This document shows, in pieces, positions 36,957-47,101 of a stretch of 64,000 nt of DNA. The DNA comes from Rhizobium sp. 9140 (GTDB lineage Bacteria > Pseudomonadota > Alphaproteobacteria > Rhizobiales > Rhizobiaceae), in the NCBI RefSeq assembly GCF_900067135.1, contig NZ_FJUR01000001.1, forward strand, positions 3,289,501 to 3,353,500, read 5' to 3'. How positions within the stretch are numbered: the first letter of the stretch is position 1; each line of letters begins with the position of its first letter. Below the pieces are notes generated by a model. That model had not been told where the DNA came from and ran no database searches. It saw only the letters and a program-made list of their open reading frames with translations. The position numbers and the translations under genes were made by a program.

Positions 36957-38416
36957 GAGCCCAGCCGAAAGCGTCCCACTTCATCGATGGCGCCTATGTC
37001 GAGGACACCGCGGGTACCCCGTTCGACAGCATCTACCCTGCAACGGGTGAGGTGATCGCACAGCTTCATGCCGCGACGCCTGAAATTGTGGAGCGGGCTG
37101 TGGCCGCGGCCAAGCGCGCGCAGCCGGAATGGGCGGCGATGAGCCCGACGGCGCGCGGGCGGATCCTGAAAAAGGCGGCCGACATCATGCGGGTGCGCAA
37201 CCGCGAACTGTCGGAGCTGGAAACGCTCGACACCGGCAAGCCGATCCAGGAGACGATCGTCGCCGACCCCACATCCGGCGCCGACAGCTTCGAGTTCTTC
37301 GGCGGCGTGGCGCCAGCGGCGCTGAACGGCGAGCACATTCCGCTCGGGGCCGATTTCGCCTACACCAAGCGCGTCCCCATCGGCGTCTGCGTCGGCATCG
37401 GCGCCTGGAACTATCCCCAGCAGATCGCCTGCTGGAAGGCAGCGCCGGCGCTTGTCTCGGGCAATGCGATGGTGTTCAAGCCATCGGAAAACACGCCGCT
37501 CGGCGCCTTGAAGATCGCCGAAATCCTCATTGAGGCGGGGCTGCCGAAGGGACTGTTCAACGTCATCCAGGGCGACCGGGACACCGGCCCCCTGCTCGTC
37601 GGCCACCCCGATGTCGGCAAGGTATCGCTGACCGGCTCGGTGCCGACCGGACGCAAGGTCGCGGCGGCTGCCGCCGGCCAGCTGAAGCACGTCACAATGG
37701 AACTCGGCGGCAAGTCGCCTTTGATCGTGTTCGAGGATGCCGACCTCGACAGCGCCATCGGCGGCGCCATGCTTGGCAATTTCTACTCGACCGGCCAGGT
37801 CTGCTCCAACGGCACGCGCGTCTTCGTGCAGAAGGGCATCAAGGATCGCTTCCTTGAAGGCCTGAAGGCACGCACGGAAAAGATCGTGATCGGCGACCCC
37901 ATGGACGAGGCGACCCAGCTCGGGCCGATGGTCTCAAGGGCTCAGCGGGACAAGGTGCTGGCCTACATCGAGACCGGCAAGACGGAAGGTGCAAGGCTCG
38001 TCACCGGCGGCGCCATCCCCAACGACGTGCCGGCCGAGGGTACCTACATCCAGCCGACCGTCTTTGCCGATGTCACCGACACGATGACCATCGCCCGCGA
38101 GGAGATCTTCGGCCCGGTCATGTGCGTGCTCGATTTCAACGGCGAGGACGAGGTGATCGCCCGCGCCAATGCGACCGAGTTCGGCCTGTCCGCAGGCGTC
38201 TTCACGAACGACATCGCGCGCGCCCACCGCGTGGTGGACCGGCTGGAAGCCGGCACGCTCTGGATCAACACCTACAATCTCTGCCCGGTCGAAATCCCCT
38301 TCGGCGGCTCAAAGCAGTCGGGCTTCGGTCGCGAGAACTCCGTGGCGGCGCTCCAGCATTACACCGAGCTGAAGACGGTCTATGTCGCGATGGGGAAAGT
38401 CGAGGCGCCCTATTGA
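36953..38416 (+). CDS. betB: Betaine aldehyde dehydrogenase BetB
   Basis: A 487-residue NAD(P)-dependent aldehyde dehydrogenase converting betaine aldehyde to glycine betaine. Catalytic Asn153 ([14 protein letters not shown]), general base Glu250 (MELGGKSP) and nucleophile Cys284 ([10 protein letters not shown]) are present; CSNGTRVFV is the betaine-aldehyde subclass signature. The ATG overlaps the TPR stop. The last seven bases overlap the convergent antitoxin gene. Confidence 0.96.
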   Translation: MRAQPKASHFIDGAYVEDTAGTPFDSIYPATGEVIAQLHAATPEIVERAVAAAKRAQPEWAAMSPTARGRILKKAADIMRVRNRELSELETLDTGKPIQETIVADPTSGADSFEFFGGVAPAALNGEHIPLGADFAYTKRVPIGVCVGIGAWNYPQQIACWKAAPALVSGNAMVFKPSENTPLGALKIAEILIEAGLPKGLFNVIQGDRDTGPLLVGHPDVGKVSLTGSVPTGRKVAAAAAGQLKHVTMELGGKSPLIVFEDADLDSAIGGAMLGNFYSTGQVCSNGTRVFVQKGIKDRFLEGLKARTEKIVIGDPMDEATQLGPMVSRAQRDKVLAYIETGKTEGARLVTGGAIPNDVPAEGTYIQPTVFADVTDTMTIAREEIFGPVMCVLDFNGEDEVIARANATEFGLSAGVFTNDIARAHRVVDRLEAGTLWINTYNLCPVEIPFGGSKQSGFGRENSVAALQHYTELKTVYVAMGKVEAPY

Positions 38417-38778
38417 TGGGCGTCGCGTTCCATCACAAGGTCGTCGATATCCAGCTTCAAGGCCGTGGCGATGCGCTTGAGCACATCGACCGACACGGTC
38501 TTCCTGTTACTTTCGATGTCAGAGAGTTCTTGTTCGGAGATGCCTGCTGCCGCGGCGAGATCGGAGACGGAAAAGCCGCGATATTTGCGGAAGGTTCGTA
38601 TACGACTGTCGGTCTCGAACAACTCGTAAACGAGTTCGGCCGGCCACGTCTCCTCTCCCGCGTTGATACGCGCCATGATCCGGTTTGCCTCGATCGTATC
38701 GATCATGTCCTCGAACTCGTCTTCTGGGACCAGCACGAAGGCCTTTCCGTCAATCACGGTTTTATCGAAAGCTCCCAT
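38410..38778 (-). CDS. XRE-type antitoxin of a toxin-antitoxin pair
   Basis: A 122-residue protein: an N-terminal segment [22 protein letters not shown] typical of antitoxins that neutralise RelE/ParE toxins, then a helix-turn-helix ([39 protein letters not shown]). The gene starts three bases after the toxin reading frame ends (toxin first, as in higBA-type pairs). It overlaps the end of betB by seven bases. AAGGAG precedes the ATG. Confidence 0.87.
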   Translation of the reverse strand: MGAFDKTVIDGKAFVLVPEDEFEDMIDTIEANRIMARINAGEETWPAELVYELFETDSRIRTFRKYRGFSVSDLAAAAGISEQELSDIESNRKTVSVDVLKRIATALKLDIDDLVMERDAHQ

Positions 38779-38781
38779 GGT

Positions 38782-39025
38782 TCACTCCTTGTAGACGTCG
38801 CCGCGTGGCCCGACCTTGACGACGATAACGAGCGCGGTCAAAGAATCGACGATTGCACGATCCCCACCGATGCGGATCCGTACCATAGTGCCACCCTTCA
38901 GCGGCTTCGCATCCACGCTTTCGCCTCTAGCATACGCCTCGATCTTCTCGACGATCGCCTTTCGCCGTCGGGGCTGAACGCGCTTGAGATAACTTTCGGC
39001 CTGCTTGGAATAAGCGACGCGTCAT
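38782..39025 (-). pseudogene. RelE/ParE-family toxin, frameshifted at the N-terminus
   Basis: Too short and broken to be seen as a normal ORF. From 39021 to 38782 the minus strand encodes VAYSKQAESYLKRVQPRRRK, then an IVEKIEAYARGE helix, KPLKGGTMVRIRIGGDRAIVD and VVKVGPRGDVYKE, a clear RelE/ParE fold. An in-frame stop lies immediately upstream (39022-39024), and no usable start exists in this frame. The ATG at 39025 reads in another frame; removing one C near 39020 would join it as Met-Thr-Val-Ala-Tyr-Ser. So this is an inactivated toxin, a programmed or alternative-start case, or a sequencing error. Confidence 0.65.
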
Positions 39026-39110
39026 GACCAAACGATACAGTACCCCAGCAGAGCTTTCAATCGCCTCGCAACCCCAAGCTATATAATAAACTTCTGATGG
39101 AGCCAGCAAC

Positions 39111-40769
39111 ATGACAGAAGCAGATTTCGTCATCATCGGCTCCGGCTCCGCCGGTTCCGCGCTCGCCTATCGCCTGTCCGAAGACGGCAAAAACACGGTG
39201 ATCGTCATTGAGGCCGGCGGGTCGGATATCGGGCCGTTCATCCAGATGCCGGCGGCGCTCGCCTGGCCCATGAGCATGAAGCGATACAATTGGGGGTATT
39301 CCACGGAACCCGAGCCGAACCTTGACAATCGCCGCATCAGCGCGCCGCGCGGCAAGGTGATCGGCGGTTCGTCCTCGATCAACGGGCTGGTCTATGTGCG
39401 CGGCCATTCCGAGGACTTCAATCGCTGGGAGGCGCTCGGCGCACGCGGATGGGCTTACGCCGACGTGCTGCCCTACTTCAAGCGGATGGAGCATTCCCAT
39501 GGCGGCGAAGCGGGATGGCGGGGCAATGACGGCCCGCTTCACGTGCGGCGCGGACCGGTCAAGAACCCCCTCTTCCACGCCTTCATCAAGGCCGGTAGCG
39601 AAGCCGGCTTCGAAATGACGGAGGATTATAACGGCTCCAAGCAGGAAGGCTTCGGCCTGATGGAGCAGACGATTCACAACGGACGCCGCTGGTCGGCCGC
39701 CAATGCCTATCTCCGTCCGGCCCTGAAGCGGGACAACGTCTCGCTGGTCCATGGGCTGGCACGCCGCATCGTCATCGAGAACGGTCGCGCCACCGGCGTG
39801 GAGATCGAGCGTGGCGGCGCGGTGGAGATCGTCAGGGCGAAGCGCGAGGTCGTCGTCTCGGCCTCGTCGTTCAATTCGCCGAAGCTGCTGATGCTCTCCG
39901 GCATCGGCCCGGGCGCGCATCTCCGGTCACTGGGCATCGAGGTCAAGGCCGACCGCCCCGGCGTCGGCGCCAACCTTCAGGACCATATGGAGTTCTACTT
40001 CCAGCAGGTCTCCACCAAGCCGGTCTCGCTCTATTCCTGGCTGCCCTGGTTCTGGCAGGGTGTGGCCGGTGCGCAATGGCTGATGACGCGAACGGGGCTC
40101 GGCAGCTCCAACCAGTTCGAGGCCTGCGCCTTCCTGCGGTCCGCACCGGGGTTGAAACAACCCGATATCCAGTATCACTTCCTGCCCGTCGCCATCTCTT
40201 ACGATGGCAAGGCGGCGGCCAAAAGCCATGGCTTTCAGGTGCATGTCGGCTACAACCTGTCGAAATCGCGCGGGGCGGTGACCCTGCGCTCCTCCGATCC
40301 GAAAGCGGATCCCGTCATCCGCTTCAACTATATGAGCCATCCGGAAGACTGGGAGAAGTTTCGGCACTGCGTCCGCCTCACCCGCGAGATCTTCCGGCAG
40401 CCGGCATTCGACACCTATCGCGGACCGGAGATCCAGCCGGGCGAGACCGTCACCAGCGACGAGGATATCGACGCCTTCCTGCGCGCGCATCTGGAGAGCG
40501 CCTATCATCCCTGCGGCACCTGCCGCATGGGCGACGCGAACGATCCGATGACAGTCGTGGACCCGGAAACGCGCGTGATCGGCGTCGAGGGCCTGCGCGT
40601 CGCCGACAGCTCCATCTTCCCGCACGTTACCTACGGCAACCTCAACGGCCCCTCCATCATGACCGGAGAAAAGGCCGCGGACCATATTCTCGGCAAGCAG
40701 CCCCTGCCGCGTTCCAACCAGGCGCCATGGGTGAACCCGCGCGCAGAAACGGGCGGCCAGCGCACGTAA
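39111..40769 (+). CDS. betA: Choline dehydrogenase BetA
   Basis: A 552-residue GMC flavoenzyme oxidising choline to betaine aldehyde (and further). FAD fingerprint [18 protein letters not shown] at 7-24, GMC signature 1 region [19 protein letters not shown], signature 2 [16 protein letters not shown], and the active-site His in [13 protein letters not shown]. Separated from betB by the toxin-antitoxin pair. A good TATAAT at 39082-39087 upstream suggests it may have its own promoter now. GGAG precedes the ATG. Confidence 0.96.
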   Translation: MTEADFVIIGSGSAGSALAYRLSEDGKNTVIVIEAGGSDIGPFIQMPAALAWPMSMKRYNWGYSTEPEPNLDNRRISAPRGKVIGGSSSINGLVYVRGHSEDFNRWEALGARGWAYADVLPYFKRMEHSHGGEAGWRGNDGPLHVRRGPVKNPLFHAFIKAGSEAGFEMTEDYNGSKQEGFGLMEQTIHNGRRWSAANAYLRPALKRDNVSLVHGLARRIVIENGRATGVEIERGGAVEIVRAKREVVVSASSFNSPKLLMLSGIGPGAHLRSLGIEVKADRPGVGANLQDHMEFYFQQVSTKPVSLYSWLPWFWQGVAGAQWLMTRTGLGSSNQFEACAFLRSAPGLKQPDIQYHFLPVAISYDGKAAAKSHGFQVHVGYNLSKSRGAVTLRSSDPKADPVIRFNYMSHPEDWEKFRHCVRLTREIFRQPAFDTYRGPEIQPGETVTSDEDIDAFLRAHLESAYHPCGTCRMGDANDPMTVVDPETRVIGVEGLRVADSSIFPHVTYGNLNGPSIMTGEKAADHILGKQPLPRSNQAPWVNPRAETGGQRT

Positions 40770-40784
40770 CCGATATGGCGTCGT

Positions 40785-41858
40785 TCAGCCTGGCAATCCG
40801 ATCGTACTGAGAAGTCGCACGAGATCGAGCCGACTGTTCAACCCGGTCTTTCGGAAGATCGACTTGACGTGTGTCCGCACCGTCTCCGAGCCCATCCCCA
40901 GCGCTTGCAGGGCACGGGGTTCCTCCCGGCCAGCAACGATCGCTTCGGCGACGCGGGCCTCGGCAGGCGTCAGATCGAAAAGTGCCCGGATCAGCGAAGC
41001 CGACGGTCTCGTTCCCCTATCTGCGGAAGTGGCCACGATGAGCGCAGTCGCTGCCCCGAAAATGTCGCGGGCTTGGCCTTGGACCGGCAGGATATGCAGG
41101 ACGAGCGGAGCCTCGTCCTCTTCGCCCGGCACCGCGATCGACATCAGCGCGGCCTCCGGCGCATTGGCCGACAGCCGGGCAAGGGCGTCCTCCGTCCGTT
41201 TCGCGGCCGGAGCGAAGCCGATCCGCAGTCGGTTGTAGGCCGAAATCGACAATCTCTCGCCATGCGACAGAAAGCGATCATTGGCAGCACTGACGACGCC
41301 CTTCAAGGTAACGATAGCTGCCGCCACGCCGATAAGGCCGAGGCTATGGACGGCGACTTCGTCGCGCTGATGCTGCAGCTTTGCCGCCAGCAGGGCAGCG
41401 CGTGAGATATGCGGGCGCAACAGTTCCAGTTCCGCCATGGTGCCATCGGGGATAGGCCCCCGATCCCACAATTGCTCGACGGAAAAGAGCAGCATCTCGC
41501 CGCCGGGCATGGGCGCCGCCATGGCAGCACTCCAGCCGAAGCCACCCGGCCGCTTGTAATCTCTGATAATAGGCAGATTGTCGATTTCCTCGCGACTGAA
41601 AATGTCGATCTCGCGAATGAACCCGTATAACCGTTTCTTCAGAAGCCGGTGGAGCGGCTCATTTTTCCCATGCCACTCGCTTTTCATGTAACTCCGGCAT
41701 TGCGTCTCCATCCGGGTCGATGCCGCCCAACGGGGAGACGTATCGATGGTGATCAGCGTACAGCCTTCGACGGCCAGGTGATCTGCCGCCGACTGCAGAG
41801 CCGTCGGCCAGTATTCCGGCAGCATGGCCGCTTCGTAGATCCCGCTGATGATGGTCAT
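40785..41858 (-). CDS. LuxR-family transcriptional regulator
   Basis: A 357-residue regulator. The C-terminal helix-turn-helix (about 295-350) reads DLTPAEARVAEAIVAGREEPRALQALGMGSETVRTHVKSIFRKTGLNSRLDLVRLL, a complete LuxR/FixJ output domain. The N-terminal 280 residues have no receiver or autoinducer-domain signature, and could be a GAF/PAS-like sensor. Convergent with betA, but a role in choline control is not evident. Confidence 0.87.
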   Translation of the reverse strand: MTIISGIYEAAMLPEYWPTALQSAADHLAVEGCTLITIDTSPRWAASTRMETQCRSYMKSEWHGKNEPLHRLLKKRLYGFIREIDIFSREEIDNLPIIRDYKRPGGFGWSAAMAAPMPGGEMLLFSVEQLWDRGPIPDGTMAELELLRPHISRAALLAAKLQHQRDEVAVHSLGLIGVAAAIVTLKGVVSAANDRFLSHGERLSISAYNRLRIGFAPAAKRTEDALARLSANAPEAALMSIAVPGEEDEAPLVLHILPVQGQARDIFGAATALIVATSADRGTRPSASLIRALFDLTPAEARVAEAIVAGREEPRALQALGMGSETVRTHVKSIFRKTGLNSRLDLVRLLSTIGLPG

Positions 41859-42082
41859 TCAGCCCCTTAACCGTTAAATCGTCAGGTCAGCATGACATCT
41901 GGTAGTCTTTCGATGACAAGCCGGCGCCACCCAGGAAAGGCGGGGTATGCCGTTCAAGCACGTTATGCCTGCCACGATGTCATCACACTTGCTCGGAGTG
42001 TCGTGATCGATAACGATACAGTGTTCTTTAGCCCTGTAAACATCTCAAGGCACGTCGGAACTATTGTTTGCGAACAGCGGTG

Positions 42083-43165
42083 CTAAGGCGATACGACACG
42101 CGGCCGTACAGACTTTTGTGCGAGTAAACGCGAGAGCATTTCTCTTGCGAAACCGGTGGTCGGTATTTCGATCAACCTATAGAACACACCACCAACCACG
42201 AAAGAGGCAATCATGCAGAACGGAAGGAAGATAAAACCGTTGCTGGCGAAGACGGATTTGAAAGCTACCCGATATGCCACATGAATGAAAAGGATATGCG
42301 TCAAGTAGAGAGAATAGGAAGCATTGCCGGCAGAAACGAGCCAGTTGGGTATCCTGGTCCAAACGCCTGTTACCTCAAGTGCAAGCAATCCGTAGACGAA
42401 GAGCACGGAAGGAACAGAGTAGAATGCTACGCGCGACCAGCCACGGAAACCATCGAGGATCTCGTTGATCTGTAGCAGGACAGCACTGGTGGAAAACCAG
42501 ATGAGTGCGGCAATAAGCGGGATTGCCCCGGCTTTGAGGCGTCCCGTCTTGTAGGCGAGACCGATGAAGCAGCCGGCGATAAACTCCAAGACATAGAGAT
42601 TTGCGATGAAGCTCAGATAGAGATTGTCGACCTGGAATCCGCTCAGGAGAAGATTTCCGATCGTCACCAGCAGGCCCCACGCCAGAAGCGCGACCGGAAG
42701 CCGTTTGATGGGTATAAGTATCATCAAAGAAAAAAACACGACATAGAACATCATCTCGTAGGACAGCGTCCATGCAACGGGAACCAGCGGAAGCGCATGG
42801 GACGGAAGCAAGGTATAGGACGCGAAGAGGTCGACGCCACCGTGATCGGCGTTCACGCCACCAGGGTTGTACAGCCAGTATAGCGTCAGGAGGATCGTCA
42901 AGAACCAGTATGGAGGATATATGCGGGCTATTCTCGCAATGGCAAAGTCTCGTGCGCTCCCATCGGCGCCGAACCGGGCATAGGAAGTGACGACCATTAC
43001 CACGCCACTCACGACGAAAAAGATATCGACGCCGCCTTTGCCAATCGCAAGGAATGGCTGGTAAAACGCTCCGCCAGCATAGTCCTTGCTCAACGCGAAG
43101 AGGTGATAAATGACGACAGATAAGCAGGCTATGGCTCTTACTGCCTGAATACTTTTCAATTTCAT
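42083..43165 (-). CDS. Acyltransferase 3 family membrane protein (ExoZ/OafA-like)
   Basis: A 360-residue protein with about ten transmembrane helices. N-terminal signature IQAVRAIACLSVVIYHLFA with the catalytic His, followed by GVDIFFVVSGVVMV, the family's second motif, and FAIARIARIYPPYW. Such enzymes O-acetylate exopolysaccharide or lipopolysaccharide; no glycan genes are nearby. GAGGAA precedes the ATG. Base composition looks more AT-rich than the neighbours, which would fit later acquisition. Confidence 0.9.
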   Translation of the reverse strand: MKLKSIQAVRAIACLSVVIYHLFALSKDYAGGAFYQPFLAIGKGGVDIFFVVSGVVMVVTSYARFGADGSARDFAIARIARIYPPYWFLTILLTLYWLYNPGGVNADHGGVDLFASYTLLPSHALPLVPVAWTLSYEMMFYVVFFSLMILIPIKRLPVALLAWGLLVTIGNLLLSGFQVDNLYLSFIANLYVLEFIAGCFIGLAYKTGRLKAGAIPLIAALIWFSTSAVLLQINEILDGFRGWSRVAFYSVPSVLFVYGLLALEVTGVWTRIPNWLVSAGNASYSLYLTHILFIHVAYRVAFKSVFASNGFIFLPFCMIASFVVGGVFYRLIEIPTTGFAREMLSRLLAQKSVRPRVVSP

Positions 43166-43326
43166 TTAAAATTCCTCACGCGGGATCTATAAAAAGCCGT
43201 CCGAGAAAATTTAACGGCAGCTCATGCTTCCATCGAAACTGACATTCGGAAGACGGATGTCGTGCGATCTTAAATCGCCGCTCCGCTCCCACGCCTCCCC
43301 CATTCGGGTGAGAACCGTTGAGTAAA

Positions 43327-43342
43327 TTTAGATTATTCTAAA
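43327..43342. promoter_or_regulatory. TTTAGA-TTAT-TCTAAA palindrome upstream of cysH
   Basis: A perfect six-base inverted repeat with a four-base spacer, in the 436-base gap (43166-43601) between the acyltransferase and cysH. It resembles the rhizobial Irr iron-control element (TTTAGAA-N3-TTCTAAA) but is one base shorter. The neighbours are an AT-rich stretch and a GGAAG. Binding by Irr is a guess. Confidence 0.45.
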
Positions 43343-43454
43343 AAGGAAGATCGCCGCCGTTTTCGTATGGACGACCTGCGCGGAGCAGGACGCGGTGACA
43401 GGAGCTCCAGGGGCCGTCATGAAGAACGGCGATGTGGTCTCAGACCTTACGGGT

Positions 43455-43486
43455 GCCGTGTGACAACCGGTCACGGCCGATTTTTT
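43455..43486 (+). terminator. Hairpin with T-run upstream of cysH
   Basis: GCCGTG and CACGGC form a six-base-pair stem with an eleven-base loop, followed after three bases by TTTTTT, 115 bases upstream of the cysH start. It could end a short upstream transcript or serve as an attenuator in a long cysHDN leader. No known riboswitch motif was recognised in the leader. Confidence 0.5.
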
Positions 43487-43601
43487 CCGATTTTACCGCA
43501 TCGGAGTGATATTTGCTCCGATCCCCAGCCATTTGAAATCCGTTTTTCTGTCTTTGATCACCGAAGGCTGCGATAAAGGCGGCAACCATACAGGATAACC
43601 C

Positions 43602-44372
43602 ATGACATCCACGTCCCTTGAAACAACTGCTGCGGCGCTGGCCCGGCAGCTGGAATGTCTCACCCTCGGCGAGAGACTGGCGCTGGTCGCGTCTCTCGAC
43701 GGGCGTGCCGTGTTCACCACCAGCCTCGGCATCGAGGATCAGGTCATCACAGCGGCCATCGGCACGGCGAAGCTCGACATCGCGGTGTCCACGCTCGAAA
43801 CCGGCCGCCTGTTCAACGAGACCGTCGCGTTGATCGACACGACCGAGGCGACCTATGGCATCCTCATCAAGCGCTTTCATCCCGAGCAGGCCGATATAGA
43901 CGCCTATGCCGCGCGCTATGGCCTGAACGGCTTCTACGAAAGCATCGAGGCACGTCACGCATGTTGCGGCGTTCGCAAGGTGAAGCCGCTCGCGCGGGCG
44001 CTCGCGGGCGCCACCTACTGGATCACCGGCCTGCGCCGCGGTCAGTCCGGCAACCGTGCCGATACGCCCTTCGCCGAAGCCGATCTCGAGCGAGGCCTGA
44101 TCAAGATCAATCCGCTGGCGGATTGGGATATCGACACGATCCGCGCATATGTCGTGGCCGAGGCGATCCCCGTCAATCCACTGCACGCCCGCGGTTATCC
44201 CTCGATCGGCTGCGAGCCCTGTACGCGGGCCATCAAGCCCGGCGAGCCGGAGCGCGCCGGACGCTGGTGGTGGGAGAACGACGAAACCCGCGAATGCGGG
44301 CTGCACGTGGCGGAAGCCGCTTCGCAGCCCATACCCGACACGAAAAAGGTCATGGCCGGTAGCGCCGCCTGA
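43602..44372 (+). CDS. cysH: Adenylyl-sulfate (APS) reductase CysH
   Basis: A 256-residue thioredoxin-dependent reductase turning APS into sulfite and AMP. Four iron-sulfur cysteines are present as Cys121-Cys122 ([12 protein letters not shown]) and Cys204/Cys207 ([10 protein letters not shown]), which marks the APS (assimilatory, 4Fe-4S) type rather than the PAPS type; the catalytic cysteine is Cys232 in ETRECGLH. First of cysH-cysD-cysN with short spacers. This fits the absence of an APS kinase domain in CysN. Confidence 0.95.
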   Translation: MTSTSLETTAAALARQLECLTLGERLALVASLDGRAVFTTSLGIEDQVITAAIGTAKLDIAVSTLETGRLFNETVALIDTTEATYGILIKRFHPEQADIDAYAARYGLNGFYESIEARHACCGVRKVKPLARALAGATYWITGLRRGQSGNRADTPFAEADLERGLIKINPLADWDIDTIRAYVVAEAIPVNPLHARGYPSIGCEPCTRAIKPGEPERAGRWWWENDETRECGLHVAEAASQPIPDTKKVMAGSAA

Positions 44373-44418
44373 CGCGCGCCCCGCCTGCCCCCGCCCGAAC
44401 GAGACTGGAGACGACCCG

Positions 44419-45372
44419 ATGTCCCTGACGCTTCCGGAAACGGAACTTCACAATCCGCAGAGCGCCCGTCCGCCGCTCGATCCGCATCTCAAGGCGCTTG
44501 AGAACGAAGCCATCCACATCTTCCGCGAAGTGGCCGGCGAGTTCGAAAAGCCCGTCATGCTGTATTCCGTCGGCAAGGACAGTGCCGTTCTCCTGCACCT
44601 TGCGCGCAAGGCCTTCTACCCTGGCCGCGTACCGTTTCCGCTGCTGCATGTGAACACCGGCTGGAAGTTCGCCGAGATGATCGCCTTCCGCGACGAGATC
44701 GTTAAACGCTACGACCTCGATCTGATCGAACACATGAACCCGCGCGGTGCGGCGGAGAACGTCACGCCGTTCACCCATGGCTCGGCGCTCTACACCGACA
44801 TTATGAAGACCGAGGCTCTGCGCCAGGCGCTGGACGCCGGCGGCTTTGACGCGGCCTTCGGCGGCGCCCGGCGCGACGAGGAAGCCAGCCGCGCCAAGGA
44901 GCGGATCTACTCCTTCCGCACGCCCGACCACCGCTGGGACCCCCGCAACCAGCGCCCGGAACTCTGGAACGTCTATAACGGCATGATCCGCAAGGGCGAG
45001 AGCGTGCGCGCATTCCCGCTGTCGAACTGGACCGAGGTCGATATCTGGCGCTACATCCAGGCCGAGGAAATTCCGATCGTGCCTTTGTACTTCGCGGCGG
45101 AACGTCCCGTGGTCGAGCGCGACGGCATGATGATTCTTGCGGAAGATCCGCGGCTGGAGCTTCTGCCCGGCGAAGCCAGGCGTCAGGAGCGGATCCGTTT
45201 CCGCACGCTCGGCTGTTTCCCGTTGACCGGCGCGATCCGGTCCAGCGCGACCACGCTCGACGACATCATCACAGAACTCGAGACCGCGACCGTCTCCGAA
45301 CGTCAGGGCCGCGCCATCGATCGGGACCAGTCCGGTTCGATGGAGAAGAAAAAACGCGAAGGATATTTCTGA
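44419..45372 (+). CDS. cysD: Sulfate adenylyltransferase subunit 2, CysD
   Basis: A 317-residue PP-loop ATP pyrophosphatase forming APS from sulfate and ATP together with CysN. PP motif SVGKDSAV at 50-57, [13 protein letters not shown] and [19 protein letters not shown], all diagnostic for CysD. The TGA stop shares its A with the ATG of cysN (TGATG), so the two subunits are coupled. Normal length. Confidence 0.96.
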   Translation: MSLTLPETELHNPQSARPPLDPHLKALENEAIHIFREVAGEFEKPVMLYSVGKDSAVLLHLARKAFYPGRVPFPLLHVNTGWKFAEMIAFRDEIVKRYDLDLIEHMNPRGAAENVTPFTHGSALYTDIMKTEALRQALDAGGFDAAFGGARRDEEASRAKERIYSFRTPDHRWDPRNQRPELWNVYNGMIRKGESVRAFPLSNWTEVDIWRYIQAEEIPIVPLYFAAERPVVERDGMMILAEDPRLELLPGEARRQERIRFRTLGCFPLTGAIRSSATTLDDIITELETATVSERQGRAIDRDQSGSMEKKKREGYF

Positions 45373-46919
45373 TGACCGTTTCCGCTTCTACAGGTACCCA
45401 GGGCACCCTCCAGAGCGCCGCCCGCACGGGTGACGCCCTGGGGGAAACCAAGGTCTCCGGCGGCAACGTCACTGCCTTCACCGGGTCTGAAGCACGCGCG
45501 CCGCGCGACAGCCGTCCCCTGCGCCTCATCACCTGCGGCAGTGTCGATGACGGCAAGTCGACGCTGATCGGCCGGCTGCTCTGGGACACCAAGGCTGTCA
45601 AGGAAGATCAGGCGGCAACGCTCGCCCGCGATTCGAGCGGCAAGCAGAACGATCTCGGCCTGCCGGACTTCGCGCTGCTGCTCGACGGTCTCCAGGCCGA
45701 GCGCGAACAGGGCATCACGATCGATGTCGCCTATCGCTATTTCGCGACCGAGAACCGTTCCTTCATCGTTGCCGATACCCCCGGCCATGAGCAGTACACC
45801 CGCAACATGGCGACTGGCGCCTCCACGGCCGATCTCGCCATCCTGCTGGTCGATGCCCGCGTCGGTCTGCTCGAACAGACGCGCCGCCATGCCACCATCG
45901 CCACGCTGATGGGCATTCGCCAGTTCGTGCTCGCGGTCAACAAGATCGACCTGACCGGCTACGATCGCGCCCGCTTCGACGCGATCAGCCATGATTTCCG
46001 CGAACTCGCTCTGTCGCTCGGCGTGCGTCAGGTGACGGCCATCCCGGTGTCTGCGCTGAAGGGCGAGAATGTCGTCTATGACGGCAGCGCCTCCATGCCC
46101 TGGTATGACGGCCCGACGCTGGTCGAGGTTCTGGAGCTGGCAACTGTCCGCTCCGGCCAGACGACCGGCTTCCGCCTTCCGGTCCAGCGCGTGTCCCGTC
46201 CGGGCGAAAGCTTCCGCGGCTATCAGGGCACCGTTGCCGGCGGCTCGGTCAAGCCCGGCGACAGTGTCGTCATCCTGCCCTCGGGCATGGTCGCCAACGT
46301 CACCAAGATCGTCACCTTCGACCTCGTGCGCAACGCGGCCGTCGCCGGCGACGCGATCACGCTCGTGCTCGACCGTCAGGTGGACGTTTCGCGCGGCGAC
46401 ATGATCGTCGCCATCGACAGCCAGCCCCAGACCGGCGTCGCCTTCGATGCGCAGATCGTTGCCCTGCAACCGGACGGCATCCAGCCGAACAAGCGCTACT
46501 GGCTGAAAAGCGGCTCCCGCCGCCAGCGCGTCAGCGTCGAACCGGTCAGCCAGCTGGACCTGAAGAGCGGCAAATGGGGGCCGTCCGAGGCACTCTCCAT
46601 GAATGCCATCGGCAAGGTGCATCTGGCCTTCGACGAACAGGCGATGTTCGATGCCTACGAGCAGAACCGCACGACCGGCGCCTTCATCCTGATCGACCCC
46701 GACACCAACAACACGGTGGCCGGCGGCATGATCACGGGCAAGCGCTCTTCGCTGGGCGGCATCCATACCGAGGAAACCCGCGTCCTCCTCTCCCTGCCCG
46801 CCGATCTCGCGGACCGGATCCTCGCAAGCGACCTCGTTGCAGGCCATCGTGACGAACTGGAAGTCCGCCGCGTCACGGCTGCCCGCGCACAGGACCTGCT
46901 GGACGAACTCGACGGCTAG
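45372..46919 (+). CDS. cysN: Sulfate adenylyltransferase subunit 1, CysN
   Basis: A 515-residue GTPase of the EF-Tu family that drives the CysD reaction. G1 GSVDDGKSTL at 56-65, G3 DTPGHEQYTRNMATGAS, G4 NKIDL. The N-terminal 45 residues are a low-complexity extension. There is no C-terminal APS kinase (CysC) domain as in NodQ/CysNC. The stop TAG (46917-46919) lies at the very edge of the left palindromic repeat, so the repeat supplies the stop and may act as terminator. Confidence 0.96.
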   Translation: MTVSASTGTQGTLQSAARTGDALGETKVSGGNVTAFTGSEARAPRDSRPLRLITCGSVDDGKSTLIGRLLWDTKAVKEDQAATLARDSSGKQNDLGLPDFALLLDGLQAEREQGITIDVAYRYFATENRSFIVADTPGHEQYTRNMATGASTADLAILLVDARVGLLEQTRRHATIATLMGIRQFVLAVNKIDLTGYDRARFDAISHDFRELALSLGVRQVTAIPVSALKGENVVYDGSASMPWYDGPTLVEVLELATVRSGQTTGFRLPVQRVSRPGESFRGYQGTVAGGSVKPGDSVVILPSGMVANVTKIVTFDLVRNAAVAGDAITLVLDRQVDVSRGDMIVAIDSQPQTGVAFDAQIVALQPDGIQPNKRYWLKSGSRRQRVSVEPVSQLDLKSGKWGPSEALSMNAIGKVHLAFDEQAMFDAYEQNRTTGAFILIDPDTNNTVAGGMITGKRSSLGGIHTEETRVLLSLPADLADRILASDLVAGHRDELEVRRVTAARAQDLLDELDG

Positions 46920-47012
46920 AGTTTGTCAGGGATAAGCGGAATCCGGTTATCCCTGACAAACGGCCACAGGCGAATCCAGAGTCTGGCAGGTTCGGAATGA
47001 ACCTGACAAACT
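46916..47012 (+). repeat. Left RIME-like palindromic element flanking the copper cassette
   Basis: About 97 bases with two palindromes: GTTTGTCAGGGATAA with its inverse 11 bases apart (15-base arms, 46921-46961), and CAGGTTC-GGAAT-GAACCTG (46987-47005). It begins with CTAGAG at the cysN stop. A second copy, in inverted orientation, is at 50402-50503. Two large palindromes in a roughly 100-base intergenic unit is the description of rhizobial intergenic mosaic elements; membership in that family is inferred. Confidence 0.85.
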
Positions 47013-47042
47013 TTGATGCCGAGGAAAGCCAAAAGGTAAGCC

Positions 47043-47073
47043 TTGACCTTCCAATCGTTGGAAGCCCTATCAT
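47043..47073 (+). promoter_or_regulatory. CueR-type promoter of copZ
   Basis: TTGACC (-35, 47043-47048) and TATCAT (-10, 47068-47073) are separated by 19 bases, the overlong spacer typical of MerR-family promoters. The spacer carries the dyad CTTCCAA-TCG-TTGGAAG. Expected to be activated by CueR with Cu(I). Confidence 0.85.
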
Positions 47074-47101
47074 GGGGACGCTTCTGAAAGGAGACGTCCC
47101 C

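Noticed and set aside
43367..43576. Possible 69-codon ORF upstream of cysH
   Set aside because: No domain, Arg-rich, runs through the hairpin and T-run; the leader reading is better supported.
45303..46847. Minus-strand ORF of 514 codons
   Set aside because: Antisense shadow of cysN, whose GTPase motifs are unambiguous.
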